Origin: Candidatus Aminicenantota bacterium
GTDB taxonomy: Bacteria; Acidobacteriota; Aminicenantia; Aminicenantales; Saccharicenantaceae
NCBI GenBank assembly: GCA_026393975.1
Contig: JAPKZD010000025.1
Span: forward strand, 81,568-145,567
Reading direction: 5' to 3'
DNA: 64,000 bases
A program made the translations under genes and the position numbers. Under the pieces are notes generated by a model. It did no database searches. It saw only the letters and a program-made list of their open reading frames with translations, and was not told the origin of the DNA. Each line of letters starts with the position of its first letter. Position 1 is the stretch's first letter. Shown one piece after another: positions 41,724-50,679 of this stretch.

Positions 41724-42980
41724 ATGAACGGCGAAGAACCTCGGATCCTGGTCGTTGTCCCTTTCTACAACAACGGCCGGACCGTGGCGAGCGTGGTGTC
41801 GGAGATCACGGCTCTGGGTTGGCCGCTTCTTGTGATCAATGACGGGTCCACGGACGGAGGGCCCGATTCCCTGAAAGGCCTGCCGCTTGAACGCATCGAC
41901 CTGACCCGCAACGGGGGAAAGGGCCGGGCTCTGCGCCTGGCCCTGCGGTGGGCCCGGACTCGGGGATACACGCATGTCGTTACTCTCGACGCCGACGGCC
42001 AGCATTCGCCACAGGATATCGCACGCTTTGTCGAGAAGATCCGCCGGGCCCCGGATTGCCTGATCGTCGGCCGCCGGAACTTCCGGAGCGACGTCCCCGG
42101 CAAGAGCCGCTTTGGCCGGGGCTGGTCCAACATGTGGATACGCATCTCTTCGGGCGGTCGGACACCGGATTCCCAGAGCGGATTCAGGGCCTATCCGCTG
42201 GATCCCCTGGCCGACTTCAAGTACCTGGGTGCCCACTTCGAATTCGAAGTCGAGATCCTCGTCCGCGCGGTTTGGACCGGAGTTCCCTTGGACTGGGTGG
42301 ACGTCTCCCTTCAATATTTCCCGCTGTCCGGCCGGGTCTCCCATTTCCGCCCGTTCATGGACAATTTCCGTATCACGGTCATGTATACCGGTCTCGTGAT
42401 CAGGAATCTTCTGCCTTTCCCGTTTCGACGGCGGGGAGTCCGCCGGGACCTCCCACGCTCCGAGTCGCCCGAGAGAGCGGACAGACCAAGGAAGGATGGC
42501 CCGGGACGGGAAACCCGGTTAAGGTACCTGAAGAGGGCCCTGGCCGAGCCAACAAGAGACGGAGAATCCGGGTTCGAGAAGGCCTTGGCGGGCTGGTTGG
42601 GGGGCTTTTTTGGGGCCCTGCCGCTCGTCGGGATCATGTCGCGGACGGTGCGCCTCTATGCAGCGCGTTTCGGACTCGACTCGAGGATCGCGCTGGCCGT
42701 CAACAAGCTGGGATCGCCTTGGGTGTGGCCGGCAATCGCCCCATTGGCCGTAGAATGGGGGCATTATGTCCGCGCCGGCCGTTTTCTCGGACCAGCCGAT
42801 TTTCCCGATATCGAAGCGGCGTTCCGAATCCTAGGCAGGGAATTCCCTTGGCGACTCTTGGACTACATCGCCGGGGGTATCCGGATCGGCTTCCTGGTAG
42901 GAACCCTTGTTTTTCTCATCATACTGGCCGGTTCCAAACCTAAAAAAGGGGCCTTGGACGGAGATCATGAGCCCGCCTAA
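41724..42980 (+). CDS. GT2 glycosyltransferase fused to DUF2062-like membrane domain
   Basis: A 418-residue protein. Residues 5-215 are a family 2 glycosyltransferase with VVPFYNNGRTV, INDGSTDGG and the DAD motif in TLDADGQH. The region 280-410 resembles DUF2062, with GWLGGFFGALPLVG and hydrophobic helices ending in LVGTLVFLIILAG. Aryl-polyene clusters carry a similar glycosyltransferase joined to an acyltransferase (ApeJ); here the acyltransferase is the next, separate gene. It may attach a sugar to the lipid or to its carrier. The start is ATG 41724 with GAGGGA upstream. Confidence 0.82.
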   Translation: MNGEEPRILVVVPFYNNGRTVASVVSEITALGWPLLVINDGSTDGGPDSLKGLPLERIDLTRNGGKGRALRLALRWARTRGYTHVVTLDADGQHSPQDIARFVEKIRRAPDCLIVGRRNFRSDVPGKSRFGRGWSNMWIRISSGGRTPDSQSGFRAYPLDPLADFKYLGAHFEFEVEILVRAVWTGVPLDWVDVSLQYFPLSGRVSHFRPFMDNFRITVMYTGLVIRNLLPFPFRRRGVRRDLPRSESPERADRPRKDGPGRETRLRYLKRALAEPTRDGESGFEKALAGWLGGFFGALPLVGIMSRTVRLYAARFGLDSRIALAVNKLGSPWVWPAIAPLAVEWGHYVRAGRFLGPADFPDIEAAFRILGREFPWRLLDYIAGGIRIGFLVGTLVFLIILAGSKPKKGALDGDHEPA

Positions 42981-43857
42981 ACGCGAGCCCCGATACGGAA
43001 ATCGGCCGGGTCATCAGATATTCCGCTGGGTGATTCGCCATCTTGGGATGGGGCCCGCATATAAGGTCTTGGTCCCGGTCATCGGCTATTATGTTCTCTT
43101 CCGGCCGAGCGCGGTCCGGGCGGCGGCTCCTTACATCCGCCGGAGGTTCCCCAGGAAGGGGTGCTTCCAAAGATTGTGGCAGATCTACAGGCATTACTAC
43201 CAGTTCGGGGCGTGCCTGGTCGATCAGGCCGCCGCCGGCATCCTGGGGCCGGAGAGCCTGCGGATCGAATTCCCCGACGCCGAGGACCTGAGTCGTATCG
43301 CCAGAGAGGGCCGCGGCCTGGTCTTCATCACCAGCCACGTCGGGATCTGGCAGCGCGCCATTTCCGTCCTGGGCTTTATGAAAAGGACCGTCTATCTCCA
43401 TCTCCGCCAAGACCCGTCCTCCGAATCCATGGGCCTGGCCGAGTTCGGGGATGACGGGCCGCGGGTGATCTCTCCGGACGGCTTCTTGGGAGGGATTCCC
43501 GAATTGAGTTCCGCCCTGGCTCATGGTAATATTGTAGCGATCATGGGCGATCGTGGTTTCGGATCGGCGACGTGCGAAAAGGCCGCTTTTCTCGGGGAGG
43601 ACGCCTCTTTCCCTCTCCTGCCTTACCACCTGGCGCTGAGCACGAAGAGTGATCTTGCCGTTCTCCTGACAAGCCGGACCGGCCCGATGCGCTTTCGCCT
43701 GCGGGCCGTGACGATCCGAATGACGGATGACTGGCTGGCCATGGACAAGGACGCGGCCCGATCGCTTCTCCTCCGTCGATACGTAGGGCTTTTAGAGGAT
43801 CACATCGGGGAGCACCCCTACATGTGGTTTAATTTCTTTGATTTCTGGGCCGATTGA
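42967..43857 (+). CDS. LpxL/HtrB-like acyltransferase
   Basis: A 296-residue acyltransferase of the lipid A biosynthesis type. TSHVGIWQRAI carries the conserved histidine, with Gln where the family usually has Asp or Glu. GDRGFG and SFPLLPYHLALSTKSDLAVLL are further family features, and the ending EHPYMWFNFFDFW is characteristic. It would move an acyl chain to a glycolipid. It overlaps the end of the glycosyltransferase gene by 14 bases and completes an ApeJ-like pair. The changed motif may alter activity. Confidence 0.82.
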   Translation: MSPPKREPRYGNRPGHQIFRWVIRHLGMGPAYKVLVPVIGYYVLFRPSAVRAAAPYIRRRFPRKGCFQRLWQIYRHYYQFGACLVDQAAAGILGPESLRIEFPDAEDLSRIAREGRGLVFITSHVGIWQRAISVLGFMKRTVYLHLRQDPSSESMGLAEFGDDGPRVISPDGFLGGIPELSSALAHGNIVAIMGDRGFGSATCEKAAFLGEDASFPLLPYHLALSTKSDLAVLLTSRTGPMRFRLRAVTIRMTDDWLAMDKDAARSLLLRRYVGLLEDHIGEHPYMWFNFFDFWAD

Positions 43858-43920
43858 AGGGGGCGTTCTGCGGAGGAGAGTCGCGACGTTAGGGAGGAAT
43901 AGGCATCGGAGTCCGAGGAG

Positions 43921-44190
43921 ATGAACGTGGAACTGAAACAGCAGTTGAAAGAAATGATCATCGCTGAGCTCAAGCTGACGAACGTCGCGCCGGACGATAT
44001 TTCCGACGACGGACCTTTGTTCGGAAGCGAGAGCGCGCTGGGCCTCGATTCATTGGACGCCGTCGAGCTCGTGGTCCTGCTAAAGAAGAAGTTCGGGGTC
44101 GAGATCGGCGACCAGAGCACGGCCATGGCCGCCTTCGCCTCCATCAACTCCCTGGCGGATTTCCTGTCCCGGAAAACCCCTTCGACATGA
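43921..44190 (+). CDS. Acyl carrier protein 2
   Basis: An 89-residue ACP. Ser44 in LGLDSLDAVELVVLL is the phosphopantetheine site. The start at 43921 follows a GGAG-containing leader. The 63 bases before it (after the acyltransferase) hold no further feature. Its stop overlaps the start of ketosynthase 3, the same arrangement as ACP 1 with its neighbours. Confidence 0.92.
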   Translation: MNVELKQQLKEMIIAELKLTNVAPDDISDDGPLFGSESALGLDSLDAVELVVLLKKKFGVEIGDQSTAMAAFASINSLADFLSRKTPST

Positions 44191-45386
44191 TCTCCGATCG
44201 CCCTGTCGTCACGGGACTGGGATGTCTCTCGGCGGGAGGCGCCGGCCTGGAATCCGCCTGGGCCTCCATGATGGCCGGCGTCGTGTCGTGCGGTCCTCCG
44301 TCCCGTTTTCAGGCCGCTCCGGCACGCCAAAGCCCCATCTTCGAGGTATCGGCCGGCGCGTGGGCCCGTTCCCGGATCGTCCCGGAGGCTGAACTTCCCC
44401 GGACGCTCTGCGTCGAGTTCTTCCTATCCGCCCTGGACGAGGCCTTGGCCATGGCCGGCCTGCGGGTCGATTCCCTGCGGGGACGCCGGATCGGCGTCTC
44501 TGTGGGCACGACCGTGGGATGCGCGTTGAACGATGAAGAATTTTATCGGGCCTTCAAGAAAGGCGCCGAGCCCGACCTGGCGGCGATCCGCCGTTTTCTG
44601 GACCACAACCCGGCTCCTTACGTTAGCCGCGCCCTGGACCTGAGGGGCCCGGTGAGCACGATCAACAACGCCTGCGCCTCCGGTACGGATGCGGTCGGCC
44701 AGGCTTTGGAATGGATCGAGGAGGGGCTCTGTGAAATCGTCATCGCGGGGGGGACGGACGAAGTGTCCCGCGTACCCTACCTGGGCTTTTCCTCGCTCCT
44801 CAATACATCGGAGCGTCCCTGCCGTCCGTTCGATGCCGGGCGGGACGGACTCAACCTGGGCGAGGGAGCGGGCGTTCTCATCATCGAAGCCCAAGCCTCC
44901 GCCGAGCGGCGCGGCGTCCGTCCGCTCGCCCGGCTCGGAGGCTACGGCTGTTCCGCGGACGCTTATCATATGACCGCTCCGCATCCCGGGGGAGCGGGAC
45001 TCGAGCGGGCCCTGCGCCAGGCCCTCAGCGGGCGCGACCCTGCCGACATCAGCTTTGTCAACGCTCACGGGACGGCCACGGTCCTCAATGACGTCGTCGA
45101 GGGAACGACTTTGGCCCGGCTGTTCGGATCGGGTGTCCGGGTCGTCGGGACGAAGGGTTACACGGGACACGCCCTCGGCGCGGCGGGGGCTCTGGAAGCG
45201 GTTTTCACGGTCCAGGGCTTGCGGACCGGGACCCTGCCGGCCACCGCCGGTTTCCGGGACGCGGACCCTGCCTGTGCCGTCATCCCCACCCGGGAGGCGA
45301 CTGAGATTCCTAAAACATACGCTGTCTCCACCTCTCTGGCTTTCGGCGGGGGGAATGCCGCCGTCCTGTTCGAGGCCATGGAATGA
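44187..45386 (+). CDS. Beta-ketoacyl-ACP synthase 3, active triad
   Basis: A 399-residue FabF-like ketosynthase. Cys163 (NACASGTD), His293 (NAHGTAT) and His328 (YTGHALGAAG) are all in place. It closely resembles ketosynthases of aryl-polyene and type II polyketide clusters. The following gene, overlapping by ATGA, encodes a nucleophile-less ketosynthase relative, so the two probably form a KS/CLF heterodimer. This repeats the pattern of ketosynthase 2 with the protein at 37022. Confidence 0.92.
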   Translation: MISDRPVVTGLGCLSAGGAGLESAWASMMAGVVSCGPPSRFQAAPARQSPIFEVSAGAWARSRIVPEAELPRTLCVEFFLSALDEALAMAGLRVDSLRGRRIGVSVGTTVGCALNDEEFYRAFKKGAEPDLAAIRRFLDHNPAPYVSRALDLRGPVSTINNACASGTDAVGQALEWIEEGLCEIVIAGGTDEVSRVPYLGFSSLLNTSERPCRPFDAGRDGLNLGEGAGVLIIEAQASAERRGVRPLARLGGYGCSADAYHMTAPHPGGAGLERALRQALSGRDPADISFVNAHGTATVLNDVVEGTTLARLFGSGVRVVGTKGYTGHALGAAGALEAVFTVQGLRTGTLPATAGFRDADPACAVIPTREATEIPKTYAVSTSLAFGGGNAAVLFEAME

Positions 45387-46363
45387 ACGACGTCCGGATC
45401 CTCGGCCTCGGTCCCGTCCTGGTTTGCGGCCAGGGGGTCGAGGCATTGGAGCAGGCCCTGGGCGGCGGGGGCGGCCTCCCGAACGCCGGCGTGCCCACCG
45501 ATTCCCTGACCGGATTCCTCCCCCCGGCGCGGATCCGGCGCATCGATTCGCTCGGACGAATGGCCCTGCTCGCCTCCTACCTGGCGTTGCGGGATGCCGG
45601 CGTCGCTCCCGAGGAGGCTTGTTCGGATCGCACGGGGATCGTCTTCGGCACCGCGTTCGGCCCCCAAACCAGCACCTTCGCCTACTTGGACGGCATTATC
45701 GACGCCGGCGATCAAATGGTCTCGTCCCTGGCTTTTACCAACTCCGTTCACAATCTGGCCGCAGCCCAGATCTCGTTGGCCTTGGGCATCATTGGCCCGG
45801 CGCGGACCCTGACGACATTCGGCTATACGGTAGGGGGGTCCCTCCTATCGGCCCGTCATTGGATCCGCTCCGGACGCGTCGACCGGGTCCTCGTCGTCCT
45901 GGGTGAGGAAACGTCGCCCGTCATGACCTACGCCGTCAGCCGGATGGGAGGGGGATCGGACGGCGTCCGGCCCTTTACGCAAGGCTGCTCCTATACCGCC
46001 CGGCCGGGATGCATCGCCCTGGTCCTGGGTCTTGAAGCGAAGGGGTATGCCCGTCTCGTCGACGTCGAGGAAGGGTTGACCGCCGCCGAAGCCGCCGAAC
46101 GCGCCGGCCAAGCCGACGGGCTGTTCTGTGCGGATTCGGGCCGGGCCGACGAGAGTATCGCATACCGGGAACTGGCGGCGAAATCCCTTCGGGTCGCGTC
46201 CCATAGCCCTCTCTACGGTTCGCTGGCCATAAGCCTGGGAATCGAACTCGCGATCGCGGCTCTGGCGATCACGGGAAAGGCCGCCGTCCCGACGTTAAGG
46301 ACCGCCGCCGTGGCAGGCGTTAGCGGCCCGGACCGCGTCACCATGATCTCCATCGAAGGCTGA
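45383..46363 (+). CDS. Ketosynthase-like protein without catalytic residues (ApeC/CLF-like)
   Basis: A 326-residue thiolase-fold protein. The region expected to hold the cysteine reads ARTLTTFGYTVGGSLLSA, with no cysteine at the nucleophile position, and the two histidine motifs are missing. DRTGIVFGTAFGPQTS and GEETSPVMTYAVS still match the family. In aryl-polyene synthesis the ApeC protein is a chain-length-factor-like partner of ApeO; this gene has the same size class and the same place after a ketosynthase. It probably sets chain length rather than forming bonds. Confidence 0.8.
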   Translation: MNDVRILGLGPVLVCGQGVEALEQALGGGGGLPNAGVPTDSLTGFLPPARIRRIDSLGRMALLASYLALRDAGVAPEEACSDRTGIVFGTAFGPQTSTFAYLDGIIDAGDQMVSSLAFTNSVHNLAAAQISLALGIIGPARTLTTFGYTVGGSLLSARHWIRSGRVDRVLVVLGEETSPVMTYAVSRMGGGSDGVRPFTQGCSYTARPGCIALVLGLEAKGYARLVDVEEGLTAAEAAERAGQADGLFCADSGRADESIAYRELAAKSLRVASHSPLYGSLAISLGIELAIAALAITGKAAVPTLRTAAVAGVSGPDRVTMISIEG

Positions 46364-46366
46364 AAC

Positions 46367-47062
46367 ATGAACACGAATCTTCACGGGCGACGAACGGTGA
46401 TGATGGGGCTGTGCCTGGCGATGCTCTCCGCCGCCGGCACCCGGCAAGCGGAGGTCCTTTTGCCGGATGCCGAATGTCGGGCCTTCCTTAAGCAGATGGC
46501 GCAGTCGAGCCAGGCTCACAACACGCTGAAAGCCCGCTTCCTCCAGGAGCGCCGGCTGGCCTTGTTCGACGACGTGCTTAAGATGGAAGGCTATTTCTAT
46601 TACCGGAAGCCGGGACGGATCCGATGGGAATTCATCGATCCCTACGCCTCGATCATGCTCCTTCTCGAAGACGGCCGGACGGAGCGATTCGAGATCATCG
46701 GCGGGCGGGCCGTCAAGGCCCGGACGGATGACCGCCAGATCTCCGGCGAAGCGCTCAGCCAAATCTTACGCTGGCTGAAAGGCGATCTCGAGCCCGCCAC
46801 GAAGGATTTCGACGTCCAAATGTACCGCGGGGCGACGGCCCGCCTCGTCCTCCGGCCGAAATCGGAATCCCTGGCCGCTTTCTTATCAAGGATCGAATTC
46901 GAGATCGACAGCCGGAGCTACGTGGTTTTGGCTATCAGCCTGTGGGAAGGCGAAAACGACGTCACGGTCATCCGTTTCCTCGACCTGGACGTCAACCCCC
47001 TCTTGCCCGACGGCCTCTTTGACGCCGACGCCCCCCGGCTTCTCACCGAGGGAGAGCGATGA
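46367..47062 (+). CDS. LolA-like outer-membrane lipoprotein carrier protein
   Basis: A 231-residue periplasmic protein. It has an N-terminal signal (MMGLCLAMLSAAGTRQ) and the LolA fold signatures LKARFLQERRLALFDDVLKMEGYFYYRKPGRIRWEF, given here as reference to residues 55-90. LolA proteins ferry acylated cargo through the periplasm. Aryl-polyene clusters include such a carrier (ApeL), thought to take the lipid-linked product to the outer membrane. It starts 3 bases after the previous stop and overlaps the lipoprotein gene. A dedicated carrier for this product is the likely role. Confidence 0.85.
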   Translation: MNTNLHGRRTVMMGLCLAMLSAAGTRQAEVLLPDAECRAFLKQMAQSSQAHNTLKARFLQERRLALFDDVLKMEGYFYYRKPGRIRWEFIDPYASIMLLLEDGRTERFEIIGGRAVKARTDDRQISGEALSQILRWLKGDLEPATKDFDVQMYRGATARLVLRPKSESLAAFLSRIEFEIDSRSYVVLAISLWEGENDVTVIRFLDLDVNPLLPDGLFDADAPRLLTEGER

Positions 47063-47721
47063 CCGGGACCGGACGGCTCGTCCGGCTGATCGTCCTCCTG
47101 GTGCTCATATCCTGCCCCGGGTGCTTCCTGCCGGACGTCCAGACGCACCCGCCGACGATCCGGATCGGCGGGGCCGAAGGCTGGCCCGCTTTGCCGTCGT
47201 CCTACCGCATGATCGTTAGGGTCCATCTGGAAGTCTGGGGGCGCGTCCTCGATTTTCTGGGCTACCTGGCCGTGTCGAACGATCGCTGGCGGGCCGTCGG
47301 GTTCTCGGAATTGGGAGGGCGGATCTTCGACCTGATCCATGAGGACGGCCGGTCGGAAGTCCTGCTTTCTCCCCCGGGACTTCCGCGAAAGGCTCTGATC
47401 GACGGTGCCATGCGGGAGATCGAGGCGGCATTCGCTCCACGCGGGAAGTCCGCTTCCGGAGAGGACGAGGAGCTTCCGCCCGCCGGCCGGAGAACGACGG
47501 AGGGCCCGGCGACCATGACCCTTGTCTCGGCGGCCGGAAAGCCCGTTTCTGAGATCTCCATCCTCTCCGCCCGTGCCGTCGAAGGATGGCTTGGCCCGGT
47601 CCCGGATCGATTGGCCGTTAAAAACCGGAGGTGGGGCTATACAATGGAAGTGACTCTCGTCCGCATGGACATGCGGCCCGTCGACGAAACGGCCTTCCGC
47701 AGAAGCGAGGTCCGGCGATGA
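47059..47721 (+). CDS. DUF3261-like lipoprotein
   Basis: A 220-residue predicted lipoprotein; LIVLLVLISCPGC gives Cys19 or Cys22 as lipid site. Its size, its place after the LolA-like gene and the beta-strand-rich sequence match ApeN (DUF3261), proposed to act as a LolB-like receiver in the outer membrane. Residues around 130-150 form a charged, probably disordered stretch. Similarity to DUF3261 is judged by eye and context, so the name is moderately sure. Confidence 0.65.
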   Translation: MTGTGRLVRLIVLLVLISCPGCFLPDVQTHPPTIRIGGAEGWPALPSSYRMIVRVHLEVWGRVLDFLGYLAVSNDRWRAVGFSELGGRIFDLIHEDGRSEVLLSPPGLPRKALIDGAMREIEAAFAPRGKSASGEDEELPPAGRRTTEGPATMTLVSAAGKPVSEISILSARAVEGWLGPVPDRLAVKNRRWGYTMEVTLVRMDMRPVDETAFRRSEVRR

Positions 47722-50618
47722 GCCGACGCATCGCGCTTCTGGCTTTGGGGCTCGCCCTGGCGACGGGAAGCGCCGTTGCGCAGGAGGGCTTGCCCTCCGT
47801 GGTCTCCTCTTTACCCGTCGAGGGGTGGGCCGACGAACTGAGATCTCTGGCGGCGGCGGGGAGCACCTTGGACGGTTTTGTGCTGCCGCCTCTCCCGGTC
47901 GGGCCAGGAGAGCCGCCGTCCTGGGAGCCGGCCCGCGAAGCTTTGAAACTCGTCCATGAGCTTTTCCCTGAAGTCGGCCAGACCTGGCTTCGTTTGACGC
48001 TCACCGCACCTCTCCCGGGCTTGACGGAAAAAGATATTGAAGGCTGGGTCGCACTTCTTGCCGACGACGTGACCGGTGGCCTCGGACCCTCGCTGACCGG
48101 GATCATCCTGGAACCCGGAAAAGACGTCCCGGACAATCTTTTACAGCTTGTCGTAACGTCCATTTCCGTCGCCCGAAAGGCCGGCGGCAACGCCGTTCAG
48201 ATCGCCCTTCCGTGCGGGGATGCGGACCGACTAGGCCTGTCCATCGCCGCCCATGTCGACCGATACACGGTGGAGACCGACGGACCTTGGCGCCAACCTC
48301 TCCAGCACCTCTCCGATATCAAGATCCTCCGGCCGACGCTGTGGCTGGGACGGAAGGACGACCGGCGCTCCGCGAAGGAGATCTATCTTGAAACAATGGT
48401 TGCGGCCGTAAAGTTTCGAGCCGACGTGTTTGCCGTGTGGCCGGAGACTCCGGAGAAGGTTGCCTCACTCCTGGCCCTCCGGGATCGCTTGCGATCCAAG
48501 ATCAGGACCGATCTCTCGATCCTGGTCGACGAACTTCCCCTCTTCCGCCTGGAAGACAAGGCAGGGAACCGCCCGCCTCAAGCGGTTTTTATCGACGAAA
48601 CCTTCGACACCGTCATGGTCTTGGCCCGGGTCGAGGTCCCCCTCTCGAAAACCGAACCCTGGCGTTTCGTCTCCGGAACGGGCGAGATATACGAAGCCCG
48701 GGGCTTCGATCCCTTAACCGATGAACAACCCCAGGGAGTCGCGATGGGCACGGCGAACATCGTCTGGGACAGATCTTTTCTCCTGCTCCAAGCCCGGAGA
48801 TCGCGGACCTACGATCTCCGGTTCCGGAAAACCGTGGACGTCAGTGCTCGAGCGGCCCTCTCCGTTTCCGAGATCATCGCCCGCTGGCAGCGTTATGACG
48901 CTCAGCAGGGCCGCCGGCTCCGCCAATACTCCGCCGTGGTCCAAATGGACATGCATTTCCAGCCCCCGGGTCTGGGATCGGGGTTCGACATCGCTCTGCA
49001 TTTCCGGTATTTTTGGAAGAACGACGGGTCCCGATACTGGGAGCAAACATCTCAGTACCTCAACGGCATCAAACTGTCCCAGAAGCAGACCTTGCCCTTA
49101 CCCCAGCTCGAACCGGACAAGATCGTGATCCGCCCCCTGGAGATCAAGCTCGTGGACAGCTACGTTTATACATTGGAAGGGATGGAAACAATCCGAGGCC
49201 GTGAGTGTTACGTCGTATCGTTCAAGCCCCGTCCGGATGCCTCCGAACGGCTTTATTCCGGCCGCATCTGGATCGACGCCGACATTTTTCGTCGGGCTCG
49301 GATGCTCCTCGTCCAGGATCGGAGCAGCGGAAGCATCGTTGGACAGACGGAACAGCAGTTCTACGAACAGGTGACCGGGAAGGACGGCGGGTCATGGGAT
49401 CTCCTGGTCCGGAGCGACGTCCGCCAAAAAATGCTTGCTGCCGGGCGCGAATTCCTGTTGGAACGGCAATATCGGTTCTCGGATTTTTCCTGCAACAGTC
49501 CGGACTATGACGCCTCCCTCCAATCCGCCTTCCGAGGCGATCAGCCTATGCTGACCGAAACGGCTGCGGGATTGCGCGAGCTGGCCAAGGACAAGTCCGG
49601 CGAGCGCCGGATCCGGGAGAATCCCGGCACCCAGGTCTGGTCCCTGATCACGGGCCTGATCTATGACGGGACCTTTGGTTTTCCCATACCCATGGCTGGG
49701 CTCAGCGCCATAGATGGCGATTTCCTCCACAGCCGGGGTCAGATGTCGACCTTCTGGGCCGGCCCTATTTTAGCCCTGAACTACTCCCGGAAAGGCGCGT
49801 CCAGCCTGACGTGGGGGGCGGACCTTTATCTCTCGGCGCTCCCCAGGCGGGACCGTGTCTTTCGAGACGGGGCCGGCGTCAAAAGCGAGGAGCTCTATTA
49901 TTTCTCGGAAGCCTTGGGGGCCCGGTTGCGCTGGCAGCCGAAGCTTTGGTTCTCGGCAACCGCGACGGGATATCTGATGTACGAGCATTACCTGCGGACG
50001 AAGACGACCGCGGACGCGATGAGGCTCCCGAGGAACGGCGTCACTATGAACCCCAATCTCGGCCTGATGTTCACAGGCGGAGGCTATGAAGCCAACCTCG
50101 ACCTTTCCTGGTACGATCGCCTGGGCTGGCGGTCCTGGGGCATGCCCGAGCGCCCGGAGAAGCCGGTCAGGACCTACCTGAGGGCTTCCGGACGGCTCGG
50201 AAAACAATTCTATTTGAGCAGTTTTGTCCGGTTCGGCGTCGACCTCGGGTATTATGCCGGCCAGAACCTGGACCGCTTCTCCAGTTACCAGCCCTCGGTC
50301 ATGTCGTCCCCGAAGATCCGCGGCATCCCGAGCGGAACGGTGTCCTTGGACAAAATCGCGTCCTTGGGCCTCAACCTGGGATTCACCGCGTTCGACCTGA
50401 TCCGCATCGACGGATTCTACAGCTTCGCCAGATGTACGGAGAACATGCCGGGGAGGCGTCCTTTCGATTTTCAGGGCCTGGAATTCGACTTCGGGACGAT
50501 TGGCCCCTGGAGGTCCTACATCCAAGGCGTGGCCTCGTTTGCCGTCAGGGGACTGCCGGCCGAGTACAAATCGCGGTGGAGCCTGTATCTTCTGATATTC
50601 ATCCCGTTATCCCGTTGA
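47718..50618 (+). CDS. Large outer-membrane protein: signal peptide, enzyme-like domain, LolA-like domain, beta-barrel
   Basis: A 966-residue exported protein starting at ATG 47718 with signal peptide ALLALGLALATGSAVAQ. Residues 25-320 look like an alpha/beta, TIM-barrel-like region (GFVLPPLPVG, TGIILEPGKDV, RADVFAVWPETPEKVA). About 390-640 resembles the outer-membrane-lipoprotein-sorting fold (RQYSAVVQMDMHF, RGRECYVVSFKPRPD, RIWIDADIFRRARMLL). From about 660 to the end, alternating aromatic strands (TFWAGPILALNYSRKG, YLSSFVRFGVDLGYYAG) ending in LLIFIPLSR suggest a beta-barrel. I know no named family with this order. It closes the operon and may insert or export the lipid across the outer membrane. 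All domain calls are by eye. Confidence 0.6.
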   Translation: MSRRIALLALGLALATGSAVAQEGLPSVVSSLPVEGWADELRSLAAAGSTLDGFVLPPLPVGPGEPPSWEPAREALKLVHELFPEVGQTWLRLTLTAPLPGLTEKDIEGWVALLADDVTGGLGPSLTGIILEPGKDVPDNLLQLVVTSISVARKAGGNAVQIALPCGDADRLGLSIAAHVDRYTVETDGPWRQPLQHLSDIKILRPTLWLGRKDDRRSAKEIYLETMVAAVKFRADVFAVWPETPEKVASLLALRDRLRSKIRTDLSILVDELPLFRLEDKAGNRPPQAVFIDETFDTVMVLARVEVPLSKTEPWRFVSGTGEIYEARGFDPLTDEQPQGVAMGTANIVWDRSFLLLQARRSRTYDLRFRKTVDVSARAALSVSEIIARWQRYDAQQGRRLRQYSAVVQMDMHFQPPGLGSGFDIALHFRYFWKNDGSRYWEQTSQYLNGIKLSQKQTLPLPQLEPDKIVIRPLEIKLVDSYVYTLEGMETIRGRECYVVSFKPRPDASERLYSGRIWIDADIFRRARMLLVQDRSSGSIVGQTEQQFYEQVTGKDGGSWDLLVRSDVRQKMLAAGREFLLERQYRFSDFSCNSPDYDASLQSAFRGDQPMLTETAAGLRELAKDKSGERRIRENPGTQVWSLITGLIYDGTFGFPIPMAGLSAIDGDFLHSRGQMSTFWAGPILALNYSRKGASSLTWGADLYLSALPRRDRVFRDGAGVKSEELYYFSEALGARLRWQPKLWFSATATGYLMYEHYLRTKTTADAMRLPRNGVTMNPNLGLMFTGGGYEANLDLSWYDRLGWRSWGMPERPEKPVRTYLRASGRLGKQFYLSSFVRFGVDLGYYAGQNLDRFSSYQPSVMSSPKIRGIPSGTVSLDKIASLGLNLGFTAFDLIRIDGFYSFARCTENMPGRRPFDFQGLEFDFGTIGPWRSYIQGVASFAVRGLPAEYKSRWSLYLLIFIPLSR

Positions 50619-50630
50619 AAAGAGCCCGGG

Positions 50631-50659
50631 TTGACGCACCGGCTCGAAACTGATAACTA
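50631..50659 (+). promoter_or_regulatory. Possible promoter of the dehydratase/CoA-ligase operon
   Basis: TTGACG at 50631-50636 is followed after 17 bases by a weak -10 (TAACTA, 50654-50659), in an AT-richer gap of 61 bases between two operons. Confidence 0.3.
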
Positions 50660-50679
50660 ATACATTCTTTGGGAATCCT

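Noticed and set aside
28831..50618. A firm call of ladderane biosynthesis
   Set aside because: The resemblance to anammox candidates rests on family composition only, the ladderane enzymes themselves are unproven, and many parts fit aryl-polyenes equally well.
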